From Prorocentrum cordatum (Eukaryota; Sar; Dinophyceae; Prorocentrales; Prorocentraceae), in assembly GCA_963575745.1 (NCBI GenBank), contig CAUYUJ010000892.1, positions 438,372 to 502,371 of the forward strand: a DNA stretch of 64,000 bases. Reading direction: 5' to 3'. Positions 10,310-21,922 of this stretch are shown piece by piece. Every line of letters starts with the position of its first letter. Positions within the stretch are counted from its first letter, which is position 1. The notes beneath the pieces were generated by a model. It worked only from the letters and a program-made list of their open reading frames with translations. It was not told where the DNA came from and ran no database searches. Both the position numbers and the translations under genes were made by a program.

Positions 10310-10830
10310 CAATGCGTATGTCTACGAAGTCCTTGGCTCAGGTGTTGCAGCAGAGTGCGGACAAGGCACGGCAAGCCGATGGGGCGCGCGAGCGCGGCCG
10401 TGGAGAAGGCAGAACTCCTCGCGAAGGCCCAGGAAGCTTACGACGAGGAGTTGCGCCAGACGCGTAGGCATGGGACTGCGCCGCCGTTCAAAATTGGACA
10501 AGCTGGCGAGGTCAAAGAATGCCAAAGCAGCACTGCACTAACTTGGAGAAGAACGGTGCGACATTCGGAACGGCAACATTCGCGGCCCTCGACACGACGT
10601 GCTCGAACGTCGCGGAGCAGCCGGGCATGGGGCATTTCAATCGAGTCACCGACACCTTCCTGAAGGGGGCCAAGCAAGCGCGCGACTCCAAGGCCACTGC
10701 TGAGCAGGAGGCGGCCAAGGCCAGGGCTGCCGCTGATCCCCGAGCTGGCGTTCCTCACGTTCCTCAGCCAGGTCGGCCTGGCCCAAAAGACCCGATGGCA
10801 TCCGGCGCCCGTTTGCCGGACCTCTAGCTC
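10310..10830 (+). pseudogene. Degenerate ORF, probable retroelement remnant
   Basis: Two frames share a coding-like helical segment: VEKAELLAKAQEAYDEELRQ in one, and then NGATFGTATFAALDTTCSNV...VTDTFLKGAKQARDSKATAE in another. No single frame is open throughout. It lies on the plus strand next to other retroelement debris at 12.3-14.4 kb. I recognise no domain; a retroelement accessory ORF is an inference from context. Confidence 0.4.
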
Positions 10831-10849
10831 GACGGAAAACTGCCCGGGG

Positions 10850-11590
10850 AAGCCGCCGCTGCCATGGAGGGGGCGGGCGGAGGCAAACCAACAACCAACC
10901 GCGTTCCCTTGCCGGCCCCCCCAAACATCACGCCGGCTCGTTCGGCGTCCCATCGGCAGAGCGTGCGGAGGCAAAATCCCAGGGAATGAAGAAGCAATCG
11001 AGGTTAACTGTCAAATGCGTTGGACTCACTCGCCCGCCCGCCGCGCCCGCGAGAGCGCACCTCCAACTTTAAACACGCGGTCTTGATCACCAGCATGACC
11101 AGGAATCACCAATCGGCTGCCCTACATGGCAAAGGCAACTGGAATCGCGGATGATATATGCGATCAGCAGCTCGCCATCTCTGGTCGCGCCTGCAAGTGG
11201 GGCGTCGCGCGCAAAGTCCGCGGCGCGCGGGCGCGCGCGCGATAGGTGGCCCTGCAGCAACTGCACGGCAGTCTGGGGGGGGGCTTGAAAAACGAGCGCG
11301 CAAATGCGAAAATAATACGTAACAAAAACGCGCGCGTCAATGGGCGACAGAATCCGAAGCACCTTCGTTCCGCGTTGCCTTGCCGTCTGTTGCGCCTTCT
11401 CGGGGCGATGGCGAAGCGCTGAGCCCCGCGCGTCTTGGCGGCGCAGGAAACGTCGCAACCTCGCGCGTGCAACGCACGAGACACCACAGTGCCGCGCGCG
11501 GAGCGCATTGGCAGCATGAGACGAACTGTGGTGGTCCTGGGTTTTGGCTCACGCGCTGGAATGTCGCCCACTTGCGTGCGCAAGCGTGGT
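10850..11590. other. Unassigned GC-rich stretch
   Basis: Both strands have short open frames but no domain, repeat family or splice-supported exon that I can defend. Confidence 0.4.
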
Positions 11591-12300
11591 TGTAGTCACG
11601 TGCGGTTCAGGTGTGGCACTCGTAGGTCCAGTGAGATTCCATTGTAGTTCAAGCGTAGCCGGAATGCACTTCAGGTGTAGTCCAGATGTGATTATGATGT
11701 AATTCAGCTTTAGTTTACCTGCGTGCCGGGTGTAGCACTTGAAGACCAAGTGCAGTCGAAGTGTGGTTCGTGTGTAGCTCCAATTAAGTTCAATTACAAT
11801 CCGAGAGTAGGCCAAATGAAGTTCCAAGTGGGCTTCAAGTGTAGCCAAGGCGCACCTCCACTTTGGTGGAAGGTAGTTTTCTAGTTCAAGTGAAGTGGAC
11901 ATATAGCCCCTGCGCAGTTCAACTATAGCCGACGTGTCCTTCAAGTGTTGCCCAAGTGTCGTTCGAGTGCAGTCCGGGCGTAGCTCGAGTGCGGTTCAGG
12001 CGCAGCCAGTGGAATGCAAGTGTAGTTCAAGTGAAATCCACGAGTGGCCCAAACGCGGCTCAAGGACGGTAGTAATTGCAGCCCAAGGGCGGTTATCACG
12101 TGTACCCAGTGAAATTCTAGTGCAGTTGAAGTTGGGTGCAAGTGAAGTCCAAGTGTAGCTCAAGTGTGGTTCAGGCGCTGTTCAAATGAAAATCACATGT
12201 CTCAGGCGGGCCATCGTAGTTCAAGCGTAGCGCCGTCTTGTTCAATTCTAGCCCGCGCGCAGTTCAAATGTTGTTCAACTCGCATTCAAGTGTGCAAGGT
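11590..12300. repeat. Degenerate minisatellite of about 10-12 bp units
   Basis: Dozens of diverged copies around TTCAAGTGTAG/CCAAGTGTAG; older than the other arrays. Confidence 0.75.
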
Positions 12301-14420
12301 GGCCAGCAAGTCCCCCATCGTGCGCGTCCAGAGCCTCGCGGGCGACTGCCACCTCCGGGCGGTCGTCTCCATTCCCTTCGTCGCCCAGCAGCTGACCTGG
12401 GCGGGCTATGACCTGACCAGAGATTTGCAGGCGGGGGACCTCGGGATCAACTGGGGCAGGAGGGGCTGGATCGCCGCGCGCGCCGAGCTCGCTGCCGCCC
12501 TCGACGAAGGCTGGAAGGACATCGGGCCCAAGCGGCGCGCGAGGCTGAAGCCCCTGCGCGGCGACGGCACCGACGGGGGCAGCCGCGGAGTGCCCGGGCA
12601 GAACGAGAGGCTCTGGCCACAGAAAGTCGGGCTGCCTCGAAGATCGAGCTGCTGCAGTCGGCGGGGGCCATGACCTGTTGCCAGCAACGCGGCTCGCCGT
12701 GCTCCGCGGCGACACGGGGCTCGGCAATCGCGGGCATCGCTGACGGCCAGTTGAACTGGCTCAGATTGCACGTCGGAAGGCCCCTTGGCGCCGAGATCCG
12801 CCCTGGGGCTCAAAATGAGGACAGTGCTGAAGGCGAACTTCCGCGAGCCGCTGGTTGTGCCCCGCGTGGAGGTGGCCGAAGCGCGGGCCCCGGCAGATGA
12901 CGGCGGCTTCGCGGACAAGGCAGCCCCCGGGTCGGCGCGCCCGCTTGCTCGGGACATCCTCGGGCCCAGGGTCCCCCGGGCGCTATGCGCTGGCCCGGCC
13001 CAGGTCGATGCGCTCTCGTTTGCGCGCGTCGACTGCGAGCTCTCTAGATTTGACTTCCTCGTCGGCCATGCCGCGCGCGAGGTGGGCGCGCAGTTGCTTT
13101 CGCCTGGGATGCCGACCTGGGTCGCCAGGCAGGCAGCGTTCGTAGCGTCGGATGTCATGGCCCGTCGGATCAAGGCTCCTTGGGCTTTGAAATCCAGGTG
13201 GGGCCCAGCGATGGCGGAGTTGAACCGCGCCAGCTCCGCGTCGCGGAGCAAGAGGCACAAGCGCCCCTTCAGGTCAGCCAGCTGCGGGGCCCACTGGTGC
13301 CAGCAGCGGGCCTTTGAACACTGCCCCCCCCGTGCAGGCAGTGCGGGGCCAAGGGCGTCCTCCGGCATCGCGTGTTCGATTGCCCGTGCGCTGCTGTCAT
13401 TCAGCGGCAGGGTCGCCCTCCCGAAATTCTCGGGGCTGCGAGAGCAGCAGTTGACGATCAGTGCATCGAGCTTCTGCGACGGGCACCCCGCCCTCTCCCG
13501 AGCGCTTTGTTGGGCAGAGGAGGAGGAGGAGGAGGAGGAGGAGGAGGAGGAGGAGGAGGAGGAGGAGGAAGAGAGGAGGAGGAGGAGGAGGAGGAGGAAG
13601 AGAGGAGGAGGAGGAGGAGGAGGAGCAGGAGGAGGAGGAGGAGGAGGAGGAGGACCATTGCAGGTTCGCTAGGCGTGCGCCAGGCTGGCCCTTCGAGCGT
13701 GAACCGCCCATTGACGGGTCTGCGCTCCGCGCCCGGTGCGGTGACCTGCGCAGACCTTGTTGGGCGGCGGTCTGTATCGACGATGATGGCAGCTTCCGCG
13801 ACTTACGCCGTGTACGGAGCTGGCCCCCTGGCTTGGCCCCCTGGCGGGAGCTCCAGGGACTTCGACGACGCTTTGCGTTTCACGTGCTGGCGCAATCTGC
13901 TGTGCTGCCCGAAGTGGAAGCGCCCCTCGTTGTTGTAGTTCTCGGACTGCTCAGGGTCGGCCGGCTGCTCTGCGAACCAGGAGGGGAAACAAAAAAAAAC
14001 GCTTCCCAGCGAGCGCCATACGGCCCTTCTGGACACTCTGGTGGCAGTGGCGCGGCGATGGCGCCGCTGTCAGGAATGTCCGAGTCCATGCCGGAGCGAG
14101 CCAGGACCAGCATTTCAACGACGCGTGGTGCAGGCTTGGTAATGATCTGGCCGACCGATGGGTTAAACGGAGCGGGACTCTGGAGGACCCCAGCGACGCA
14201 CGTCGTTTTCAACGAGGCCTGTGAAACCCGCGCGTGCGCGCGCGAGCTTGTGAATGGGATCGGATGTGTGCGCCCCTGGGAAGTGGACTCCGTTCTGTTG
14301 AACACGGACGGGTTTGTAGAGGGGCCTCGGCAGCTGAGGTTGATCTGGACCTCGCCTCGGACGAGGACTGTTTCGACGAGGTCCTCGCTGCCCGTGAAAC
14401 TCTTGGCGGGAGCAAGGGCG
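12290..14420 (+). pseudogene. Retroelement 3' remnant with zinc knuckle and RNase H-like end
   Basis: Plus-strand fragments in shifting frames: a reverse-transcriptase-tail-like stretch (about 12300-12670), then CRQCGAKGVLRHRVFDC (about 13335-13390), a C-x-x-C...H...C knuckle often placed near the end of dinoflagellate LINE-type elements. A (GAG)n tract interrupts it (13518-13655). Then RARCGDLRRPCWAAVCIDDD and QHFNDAWCRLGNDLADRW (about 14090-14150) resemble an RNase H core and its G-N-D-x-A-D end. It is antisense to the Cys-rich gene. No intact frame remains. Confidence 0.45.
13518..13655. repeat. (GAG)n tract interrupting retroelement debris
   Basis: Pure GGA runs between the zinc-knuckle and RNase H-like remnants. 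Confidence 0.85.
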
Positions 14421-14531
14421 ACTGCGTCCCCGCGCCCGCGGGGATGGGAGGGGCGGCGTGGACCTCGGGGAGATCTCGGGGCGGCAATGGCGGTTTCTAG
14501 GGCACTCTGTGGTCAAGTGTGACGTCGGAAG

Positions 14532-14769
14532 TGAGCAGGGACCGACCGTCCCCGCATTCCTTCAGGCCTACCACGAAATCGTCTTAGAACCCCACACTGT
14601 TTTCATAACAACAACAATGTTCTTAGAACATCAACCCAATGTGTTGAAACGAAACAATATCGGCAAGAAATGTTCTTAGAACATTTCGAGCAAACCACGA
14701 CAGGTTCTGAGAACGTTTTTTGGTGGGCCGATAGGCGAACCAAGACGCTTCGCCACTGCTTGACAGAAG
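14532..14769. mobile_element. Family H element
   Basis: GAGCAGGGACCGACCGTCCC to GCTTCGCCACTGCTTGAC, same orientation as the other two. Repeated TTAGAAC motifs inside. Confidence 0.75.
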
Positions 14770-14956
14770 GGACGCCGATGAGCTCGCAAGCGACTTGCGC
14801 GAGGGGCGAGCCAGTAGCGTCCGGTTTCGTGGGCCCCAGGGGCGACGCGTCCGGCGACTGCGCAGAGGCTACCAGACTCCACTGCACCGCGGCGCGGCGG
14901 CAGTGTGCACCTCCTCCAGCTTGGATTGCTGCTGCGCCGCGCTCGTCGGCTTATGT

Positions 14957-15133
14957 TGCTCCTATCGTACTTAAAGGCCACATCCCAAAACTACTTTCGG
15001 GCACCCAATAAGTATCGAAACATGGTCGCACGAGTCCCGCCTCGCAAGGCCCGACACACAAACACCTACCAGTTGCGGTACTTTCTTGGTGCTCGAAATT
15101 ATTTCCCGTGAACAAGGCTAAAATGGGTTGGAA
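14957..15133. mobile_element. Family L element
   Basis: GGCCACATCCCAAAA and GGTGCTCGAAATTATTTC arms, inverted; a GAACAAGGCT end. Confidence 0.65.
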
Positions 15134-15582
15134 CATTACATGATTCTATATATATATGTACAAAAACGAAGTCGAACCTCAAGGGTCCCATGGGCCGGCG
15201 GGCCAGGCCTACCCTCGGTGAAAGGCGGAGCAATATTGAGGCGAAGTTCCGACCGAACCCTGGTGCATTACTAGGAGCATGGACATGTTACATCCTCGCG
15301 GGACCTTTCCGCCCCATCGCGCAACAATCCGCGTCGAATCCGCGACGGAACCATGTCGAACTTGTCATATCCGCGTTAAATGCGCGTCGAGTCCGTGTCG
15401 AATCCACGTAGGCCCTGCGTCGAATCCGAGTCAAACATACGTCGGGCATCAGGAACAAAACAAACGCCATTCACATTACAGACGAGGCCCCCCAAAATTG
15501 CAACGCAATGTCTCGTGGCCCCTCCCATGCATGGGCCATGCGTGACCGCAAGGGCACGTCCAGCTTCACAACGTCCTGAAAC

Positions 15583-15686
15583 CTGAGGCGCATCTGTACG
15601 TTGCACACGCAGCGCACAAATGGGCACGGGCGGCACGGCACCATAATTACGAGACTGCGAGAATGGTGGACACCCGCACGTCCCAT
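15583..15686 (-). CDS. Cys-containing exon below a family A introner
   Basis: After CCACAG (15687) it reads GTCGCPPFSQSRNYGAVPPV, then ICALRVQRTDAPQ, to a GTTTCAG donor at 15582. The frame stays open for about 45 codons more with further Cys residues, so a longer exon is possible. Function unknown. Confidence 0.4.
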
Positions 15687-15692
15687 CTGTGG

Positions 15693-15862
15693 TTAGGTCG
15701 GGCATGCCCCCCTGCAGGTGGATTTTGGGCGAAAAATCAAACATACCCCCAACATGCACCAAAAATAATTAAAAATTGTCCAAACATCGCCCCAGGGGGT
15801 ACCCCAGAGTTTCATTTACTATGTTTGAATATTCTCCCTGTAGAGGGACAGGCCCGACTTAA
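15693..15862. mobile_element. Family A introner A7 with perfect 8-bp duplication
   Basis: ATCTGTGG at 15685-15692 and 15863-15870. The predicted intron 15687-15858 uses GT from the element and AG from the target copy. Cys-containing exons on both sides are in the same frame. Confidence 0.85.
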
Positions 15863-16000
15863 ATCTGTGGCCTGGGCGCAGTTGCAATCGCTCTCCATGG
15901 GGCGCCCGCGCCCAGCCCCCTGCACGCCCTGGACGACCCCGCCGCCGGTGCCCAAGCCCGCACACCCAGTGATGGCCCAACGCTGGTTGCACGTTCCGTT
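15859..16000 (-). CDS. Cys-containing exon above a family A introner
   Basis: CNQRWAITGCAGLGTGGGVV ... ESDCNCAQATD is open in the frame that continues GTCGCPPFSQ in the next exon. The GT donor (15858) lies in the element's terminal repeat. The upper boundary is approximate. Cys-rich, no family recognised. Confidence 0.45.
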
Positions 16001-16027
16001 CGTGGATCGCTGTTCCAATCTGCTTTA

Positions 16028-16215
16028 GCCTTGATCACCAGAAAGACTTTCGAGCACCAAAAAACTACCGCAACTCGAGGGTTTTCACTTGTCGGGCCCT
16101 GGGAGACACTCGTTCGACACTGTTTCGACACTGTCTCGACACTCTTTCGACACTTTTCGGGGTGCTCGAAATTACTTCTGGGATGTGGTCCTTAAGTACG
16201 ATGGGAGCAACAAAA
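16028..16215. mobile_element. Family L element in the reverse orientation
   Basis: It starts CTTGATCACCAGAAAG and ends GGGATGTGGTCC, opposite to the copies at 14957, 36550 and 37972. TTTCGACAC repeats inside. Confidence 0.65.
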
Positions 16216-16429
16216 AGGATCGCCCCCTGCCTGGCCCGGCACGCTCTGCAGGTGCTGGCCAGGATGCGACCGTCATGGCAACAGCTCATGCTGAGTTCTC
16301 GTGTTCCCCCCCTCGGCTCAGTGCCACAGGTGGTCTCCTCTCGTGCCTCGTGCATGTGCGAGAGGCTGGTCTCACTGACCCTGGGAAGCAATTGTGGACC
16401 ACCCTAGCGTTATCCGTCGCGCTCAAATG

Positions 16430-16900
16430 AGTTCATTCCCGAGAAAGGAAATCGCCGAGCGAAATCTTTAGCACCACGACAACTGAATGCATGAAAGTAA
16501 CAGCGGGGGACTCGGGGCGGTGGAGCAAAATGAATAAGACAGCCCAAGAGAGGCCTCAAGACGGCCCCTTCGGAGGCAAGATCCCTCGCCGACAGTCCAT
16601 GTTGCAACCCTCTTGGGCTCTTATTGGAATCCGATTGGGGTCGTGTTGGGGTCCTATTCGGAACTTGGTGGCATCCCGCACTGAGGGGTCCCATGGCGGG
16701 ATTTCACTTCCAGGAGCAGGTAGTGATATAGTTTCACCGGAAAGGGAGGGGTCGACAATTGCTTCACAGGTGTAGGCGAGGTTTGAGCATGACTGTCATG
16801 CCCATGCCACCGACCCCACCACGACCACCACGCCCTCCTCATCCAACGGCGAGCGCAAACCTCGCGCGCTAGGAGCCGGCGCAATCCTTCGCCATTCCTC
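16430..16900. other. Unassigned stretch
   Basis: Small tandem similarities (GATTGGGGTCG, GTTGGGGTCC) near 16620-16660. No exon or element supported. Confidence 0.35.
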
Positions 16901-16907
16901 AATTAGA

Positions 16908-17098
16908 GGCCTCCTAGATGGGGTCGGAGCACATGGGGTTGGAGGATCGCGCCGAACCGCCATACATCGGCGATACAACGCCGATGCATCGGCGACGCCA
17001 GCGTAGAGAAAATCGAGCTCCACATCGAGACGCATCGCCGATGCATCGACGATGCGGCACGATCCTCCGACCCCGTCTACTCCGACACCATCTAGCGC
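16908..17098. mobile_element. Family E element
   Basis: CCTCCTAGATGGGGTCGGAG to CTCCGACACCATCTAG with several GATGCATCGGCGA units. A possible exon lies above it (17100-17330), unrecognised. Confidence 0.7.
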
Positions 17099-17539
17099 CA
17101 GCCAGGGCCCTCAGAGTGCGTCGTTGCCGGGAAGCGCATTTAGGCGAACGCGAGCTTCCTCCTGCTGGACGCTTGACGCTGGTGGCGTGGGTGACGTCAA
17201 ACGGCGCCGCCATCCCCCCCCCGTTGAAGTATGCTGCTGCTGATGATGACAGCGTCTTTGACCCAATCAGTTGCGCACCGAATTCGTGTGAAATGCCAGT
17301 GCTGCCCATGAAGTTTAAGCGCCTGCTGCTGTGATCACAGCGCGGTCCGACAATCTTCGTAGCGGCGGCTTGCAGGTGAAACCCTCGATGCTAACAAACT
17401 TGAGCCCAGGGGCGGTCGCACCCGGGAGGGTGTGATCAAAGTGGTCGAGCGCAAGCTTCGAGGAAGGAGAATGAAGCCACACCTAGGGGCAGGATGCGTC
17501 CCCGCAGCCCCAGGAGGGGGGAGGGAGTGCGACCGACGT

Positions 17540-18150
17540 CCTCCTGATCCCTCCCTCCCTTCCTACCCTCCCCCTCCCCCTCCCCCTGCCTCCCTCCCTC
17601 TCCCTCCCTCCCCCCCCCCCTCCCTCCCCTTCTCCCCTCCCCCCCCTCCCTCCCTCCCTCCCTCCCCCTCCCCGTCGTGCCTCTTCACAACGTGGACCCT
17701 CGGAGGTCTCGCCCACTTCCCCAGGCCCGGCCCTCCGCCCCGCGTCGCTTCTCGACGGCCCCGGGGACCCGCGAGGGCCCGAGGCCGACCGCTGTCGAAA
17801 ACTTCCCGTCGTGACCCTTGCCCGACGAGGAGGGGGCGGGGGGGCCCTCCCCGCCCTGCTTCCCTCCCGCACAGCGGAAACAGGACGAGAACAGCTTCGA
17901 GGAGGAGGAAGCGGAGGACGAGGAGTAGGAGGAGGTGGAGGAGGAGGGGTGCGAGGGACGAAGGAGGAGGAGGAGGAGGAGGAGAAGGGGAGGAGGTGGA
18001 GTCCGAGGACGAATGAGGAGGAAGAGGAAAAGGATGAGGAGGAGGAGGAGGAGGAGGAGGAGAAGGACGAGTAGGAGAAGGAGAAGGAGGAGGAGGGGGA
18101 GGAGGAGGAGGAGGAGGAGGAGGAGGATGAGGAGGAGGAGGAGTATCTCT
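17540..18150. repeat. CCT-rich then GAG-rich tracts
   Basis: CCTCCC repeats at 17540-17690 on the plus strand and GGAGGA repeats at 17895-18150, separated by unassigned GC-rich sequence. Confidence 0.8.
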
Positions 18151-18277
18151 GAGATCTGGCGGTTCTGGAGGGCGCCGCGGCCATCTCAGAGCGCCCTGGA
18201 GCGCCCTGAGGGCGTGCGTCTGGGAACGCTCTGGAACGAACGAATTGTTCATCGCCCAAGCCCCATCAGCCTAGAAG
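18150..18277 (-). CDS. Possible exon below a family F element
   Basis: After TTCTTCTAG the frame reads DGAWAMNNSFVPERSQTHAL into a Pro/Arg-rich end, before a (GAG)n tract. The acceptor resembles that of the well-supported family F intron at 53160. No domain is recognised. Confidence 0.25.
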
Positions 18278-18279
18278 AA

Positions 18280-18478
18280 TAACAAGAACACATAAACATA
18301 AAACATTGGGCGCTCCGCGCGGATTTCTTGGATCCGCGCTGGAGCCCCGCTCCCTGGCGCGCGGAGCGCGCCAGGTGCGGCGCCTGAAGCGCCGCCAGGG
18401 GGGTCCCAGCGCGGATCCGAGAAATTCGCGCGGAGCGCCAAAAGTTTATGTTTATGTGTTTTTCTCTTCTTCGACAGA
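18280..18478. mobile_element. Family F element
   Basis: Same hairpin arms as the copy at 53.2 kb (AACATAAAACATTGGGCGCT and inverse), same orientation, with TTCTTCTAG at the acceptor side. Confidence 0.75.
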
Positions 18479-18500
18479 CGTCCCTTCCTTTTTGTACGAG

Positions 18501-18702
18501 CTAAATGGGCACGGAAAGAATGTGTACAATGCCCAACAGCGGATCTTGTGCATTTTGAACAGGGCTCGCTGTCCACGCCGCCGCGGCCTGTGCCCATTCG
18601 AGACAGAAGGCCGCCTGCCCAACAGCGGCCGCTGTTGGTTTGGGACAACATTTGTTGTTAGGCATTGTACCCATTTTTGTCGTGCCCATTTCGGGCGCCC
18701 AA
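18501..18702. mobile_element. Family S inverted-repeat element, single copy
   Basis: AAATGGGCACGGAAAGAATG and the inverse of CATTTTTGTCGTGCCCATTT form long arms around CAACAGCGG/CCGCTGTTG. Confidence 0.55.
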
Positions 18703-18709
18703 ATCCTCC

Positions 18710-18846
18710 CCAGGCGGGCACAGAGAGAGGGCCTCGTACCCCTGCTGGCTCCCCGCCGCGCAGTCGCAGGGGCCGCACAGGGCCGGGTGCGGAACCTCGG
18801 CGGTGAGCGCCAGCGGGTCGCAGTAGGGGTGCCCATCGTGCAGGTC
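18710..18846 (-). CDS. Cys-rich exon, GCC2/GCC3-like
   Basis: It starts after GCGCGCAG (18847), which follows a CTC-rich pyrimidine tract. It reads DLHDGHPYCDPLALTAEV, then ALCGPCDCAAGSQQGY and LSLCPPG. The Cys spacing (C-x-x-C-x-C ... C) resembles the Cys repeats further down. The donor is uncertain, and a family S inverted-repeat element starts just below. Confidence 0.5.
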
Positions 18847-19449
18847 CTGCGCGCGGGAGGGGGAGGAGGGGGGACGAATGAGGAGGAGGGACGAAGGAGG
18901 AGGAGGAGCAGGAGGAGGAGGAGGGACGAAGGATCTCGGCGGCTCTCCAGCCTCGGGGTGCTCTCCAGCAGCAGCGCCTCGCCGAAAGCGCTCCAGGGGG
19001 TGCCTGGATCGTCCCGAGCGGCCGCCAGAGAGCCGAGTGAGGGCCCGAAGGCCAGGGGGGCAACGCCAGGGGAGGGCGCAGCCTCAGCCGAGGCTATCCC
19101 GACTACTGGGGTGGGCGCGCAGCGCCGCAGCGCCCAGTGGGCGTTGCCGAGGGGATCCCTCTTCCAAGGTAGACCACCGCCCAGCAGTGAAGGGCAGACA
19201 GGAGGGTCATGCCTGGGAGGCGGCTCTGCAAGGGAAGAAAAGTTCGACCTCGCTCCGTGTGGAAGTCGGGGATGCTTGCCACCACTGGTGGTCTTCCAGG
19301 CCGACTTCGCAGCATTCCACTGGGGGGTCTGAGTGCAACGCTGCACGAGAATCCTCACCCAGCCTCCCTTCGTGCATGCAAGACCGACGGACTTGGAGGA
19401 GGAGCGGATGGGTCAGCGACGAGGGCAACGGGGGGGGGGAGGAGGAAGC

Positions 19450-21083
19450 TGTGCACTGCTGGAAGAAGAGGCAAGAGGAGGAGCGGTCCGAGTCGCCGTC
19501 GCTATCCCAATGCAACAGCGGGTCTCTCTCATCCACAAAGGGCGGCACGGCTGTGAAGTTGAAGTGGCCCCCGTCCTGCCACGCCACAGTCATGTCGGAC
19601 CGCCAATGTGTGCACGTGCACGGGCTCCCCTCGATGGAACAGTTCCATCTCGGCTGTGGTGCCTCAACGGCGTCGATGGACGTGCAGATCTTCCATCCCA
19701 GCTGCGCTGGTGGGAGGTTTGCAGACCACGTGATATCACCAGAGGGTACCACTGCATGCAACTCAGCAAAAACGTCCTCTAGATCGCCAGAGAACTTGAC
19801 GCCGTTCACCTCCAGGTAGTCGGAGGGGCTGACCGTCTTGAAAACCTCCACGCTGAGGCGATGCTGATCAGTCCACTGCTTACCAATGCGCACGGTGCAC
19901 TGATCAAAATGGTCGTACCATTCGGGGTAATTGGGGCTCGATAAACATCCATTGCCATCGATCTTGCAATTTCCAGACTGCACCGTCCAGGTGTAGTCAC
20001 CAATGGGGAAGCAGTAGCACAAGCGGTGCATCCCACCAGAAGAAGCAACTGAACAATTGAATGAAGATGCCGTCCTGTCTGGGCTGGACGCGGTACAAGA
20101 AGAGTCCCCAAATGATGGGGCGGTGGCATCGCTGGATACAGTGCAGTCCTCGGCTGTGCTGGTGCTGTAGAGCTGCTGCACTATGCCAATCAGCTCTGCA
20201 TTGCTATCCACATCACCATTATTATAGAAGAGGTCCCATTGAGCACACTGAAGCCCAAGGGCCTGGCAACCCTGGTCGCAGCTCTGGTTTTCACCTCCGT
20301 CGTACCAACCAGAAGTTACAGTGGACACGCTCACATCAGCGACAGAGATTACGCCTGTGATGGCCGCACCGATGACGTCAGCGACTTCCATAATGGAACT
20401 GGCCACGTTGCTGCCAAGCGAATCGGAAACGCTCAGACTCGACATCGCTGATGTGACTGCGGAAGCCGTGTCCACTATGGTCACATCCGCAATGACAGCG
20501 TCGCTTGATGACAAGCGTCTCGAATATACTGGGCCCGGTGACAACTGCACGTCAATATTGTCCGGAGTGATTGACCCGTCCATCTCTTTGACCACGCCAG
20601 CCTTGATCGCATTCTTTACCTCCACCATCAGACCGCTGCTCTGGTTAAGTGTTTGGAAATTGAGGTTGCTCACCACCAGGGAGACGCTCACCGAAGCGGG
20701 CGTAGGTGCTGGGGTGGGTGCATCAATGGGTATCGGCGTCGGCGATGGTGGCACGCCACCTCCGCACATACAGCAAGCCTGGTCAGCCGATACCCCCTTG
20801 GAAGCGAAGTCAGAGAAGGTCCCAACGTCCCACTGTGGACCGTAGCCCCCCGAAGTCGTGCACAGGGCAGACGACGTGTACGTCTCGCACGTCCGACCCT
20901 CACTGTCGGCCCAGCCCTGAGGGGCCTCGTCGCAATCGCTGGGCAACTGGCAGACGGCCCATCCGCTGCGATCCGGCACAACAATCTCACCAAACTGGCA
21001 GTAGCACATTCCGGTTCCGCTCGTGGGCAGCTTCGCGAAGCTGGCGCGTGGGCAAACGCTCCTGACCAGACTCAGGCACGCTG
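19450..21083 (-). CDS. Large exon: C-C-A-C module, SEA-like region and CUB-like domain
   Basis: This is the longest clean exon. In order: CLSLVRSVCPRASF and CYCQFG; a full module GWADSEGRTCETYTSS...GTFSDFASKGVSADQACCMC; a Pro/Thr linker (PTPIPIDAPTPAPTP); a SEA-like segment (VSLVVSNLNFQTL...ITPDNIDVQLS...YSRRLSS); a Cys segment ending HRLCYC; and a CUB-like domain (CLSSPNYPEWYDHFDQC...YLEVNGVKFSGD...GDITWS). The acceptor is TCTCCAG (21084). The donor near 19450 is not determined. Domain naming is by pattern and should be checked with profile searches. Confidence 0.75.
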
Positions 21084-21379
21084 CTGGAGAAGACGCGAAC
21101 GCAATCTCAATCCGCCGACCCCTTGGGGTCATCGGCGTGTGAGATGCTTCCCCCTCCCCAAGCCCCTCCCCTGGGGCCCCGCCCGGTCGGTTTGGAGGCC
21201 CCAAGAGGCCTCAAGAAGCCCCCAAGAGGCTCCAAGAAGCCCACCAGAGGCCCAAAAGAGGCCCCAAGAGGCCCCAAAACGGCCCCCAAAGGCCTCAAAA
21301 GTGCTGCCGGGAGGCCCCCGAGAGACCTACCAGGAGCCCCCAAGGGGTCAGCGGTGGGGCGTAAGCCCAAGAATCTCTT

Positions 21380-21493
21380 CTGCATCATTCCAGTTCGACT
21401 CCACCCACGCGCACGTCTTCCAAGAAGCGGTGTCGCCGCCGCCACACGCGCAGCACATATCTGAGGCAGTGAAATCAACGTCGTCGGCCCCTT
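21380..21493 (-). CDS. Third C-C-A-C module exon
   Basis: EGADDVDFTASDMCCACGGG, then TCAWVESNWNDAEE, is the same module as at 23.6 kb. It starts after CCTCTAG (21494). The donor is unresolved, so the end is approximate. The following exon begins ACLSLVRSVCPRAS, equivalent to ECLSAVAAQCSSATS after the 23.6-kb copy. Confidence 0.6.
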
Positions 21494-21673
21494 CTAGAGG
21501 GCAGAAAATCCACCACGATAATAACCACCCCGACACGCGAAGCCGTTTAATAACGCCCCCAAAGAAGGAATCAAGCAGGGCAGGGTTGTTTAGTCAACGC
21601 CCAGGGCCGTTTAGTAAACACCAATTGTCCTGTCTGGGTGGTTTTTCCTCCCTTGACCTTCGTACGCAGTTAC

Positions 21674-21922
21674 CTCGACGGTGGCCCGAATCGAGTACGC
21701 GCGGGCCTTCTCTGGCGCGTCGTCGTCGCTCGAGACCTGACCAAAAATCCAGCCGCTGATCGCCTGAGTCGACAGGAAGCGGACCATGCGGCCTCCCTCG
21801 TCGAACAGGATCGGCTGAGGCACGGGCTCATCCTGTGACGGTACAAACCACCCGATGACATCGCTCTCCTCAACCTGAATGGATGCATCCACTGATTGAA
21901 ACCCTCCTTCCATCGTGTGGGC
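21674..21922 (-). CDS. Second half of the beta-sandwich domain
   Basis: GFQSVDASIQVEESDVIGWF, then PQPILFDEGGRMVRF and SIRATVE, continue the domain begun at 22173. The exon starts after CTAAAG, is exactly 83 codons, and ends at a GTAACT donor. The segment resembles a recurrent dinoflagellate module with V-W-R-P and D-V-I-G-W motifs. I cannot name its function. Confidence 0.65.

Noticed and set aside
12406-13368. 320-residue minus-strand ORF
   Set aside because: It is antisense to the zinc-knuckle remnant on the plus strand, has no domain, and is GC-rich, where stops are rare by chance.
17100-17334. Possible minus-strand exon (HEFGAQLIGSKTLSSSAAAY)
   Set aside because: Coding-like, but no matching splice phase or domain, and the plus strand is also open. 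Not listed as a gene.
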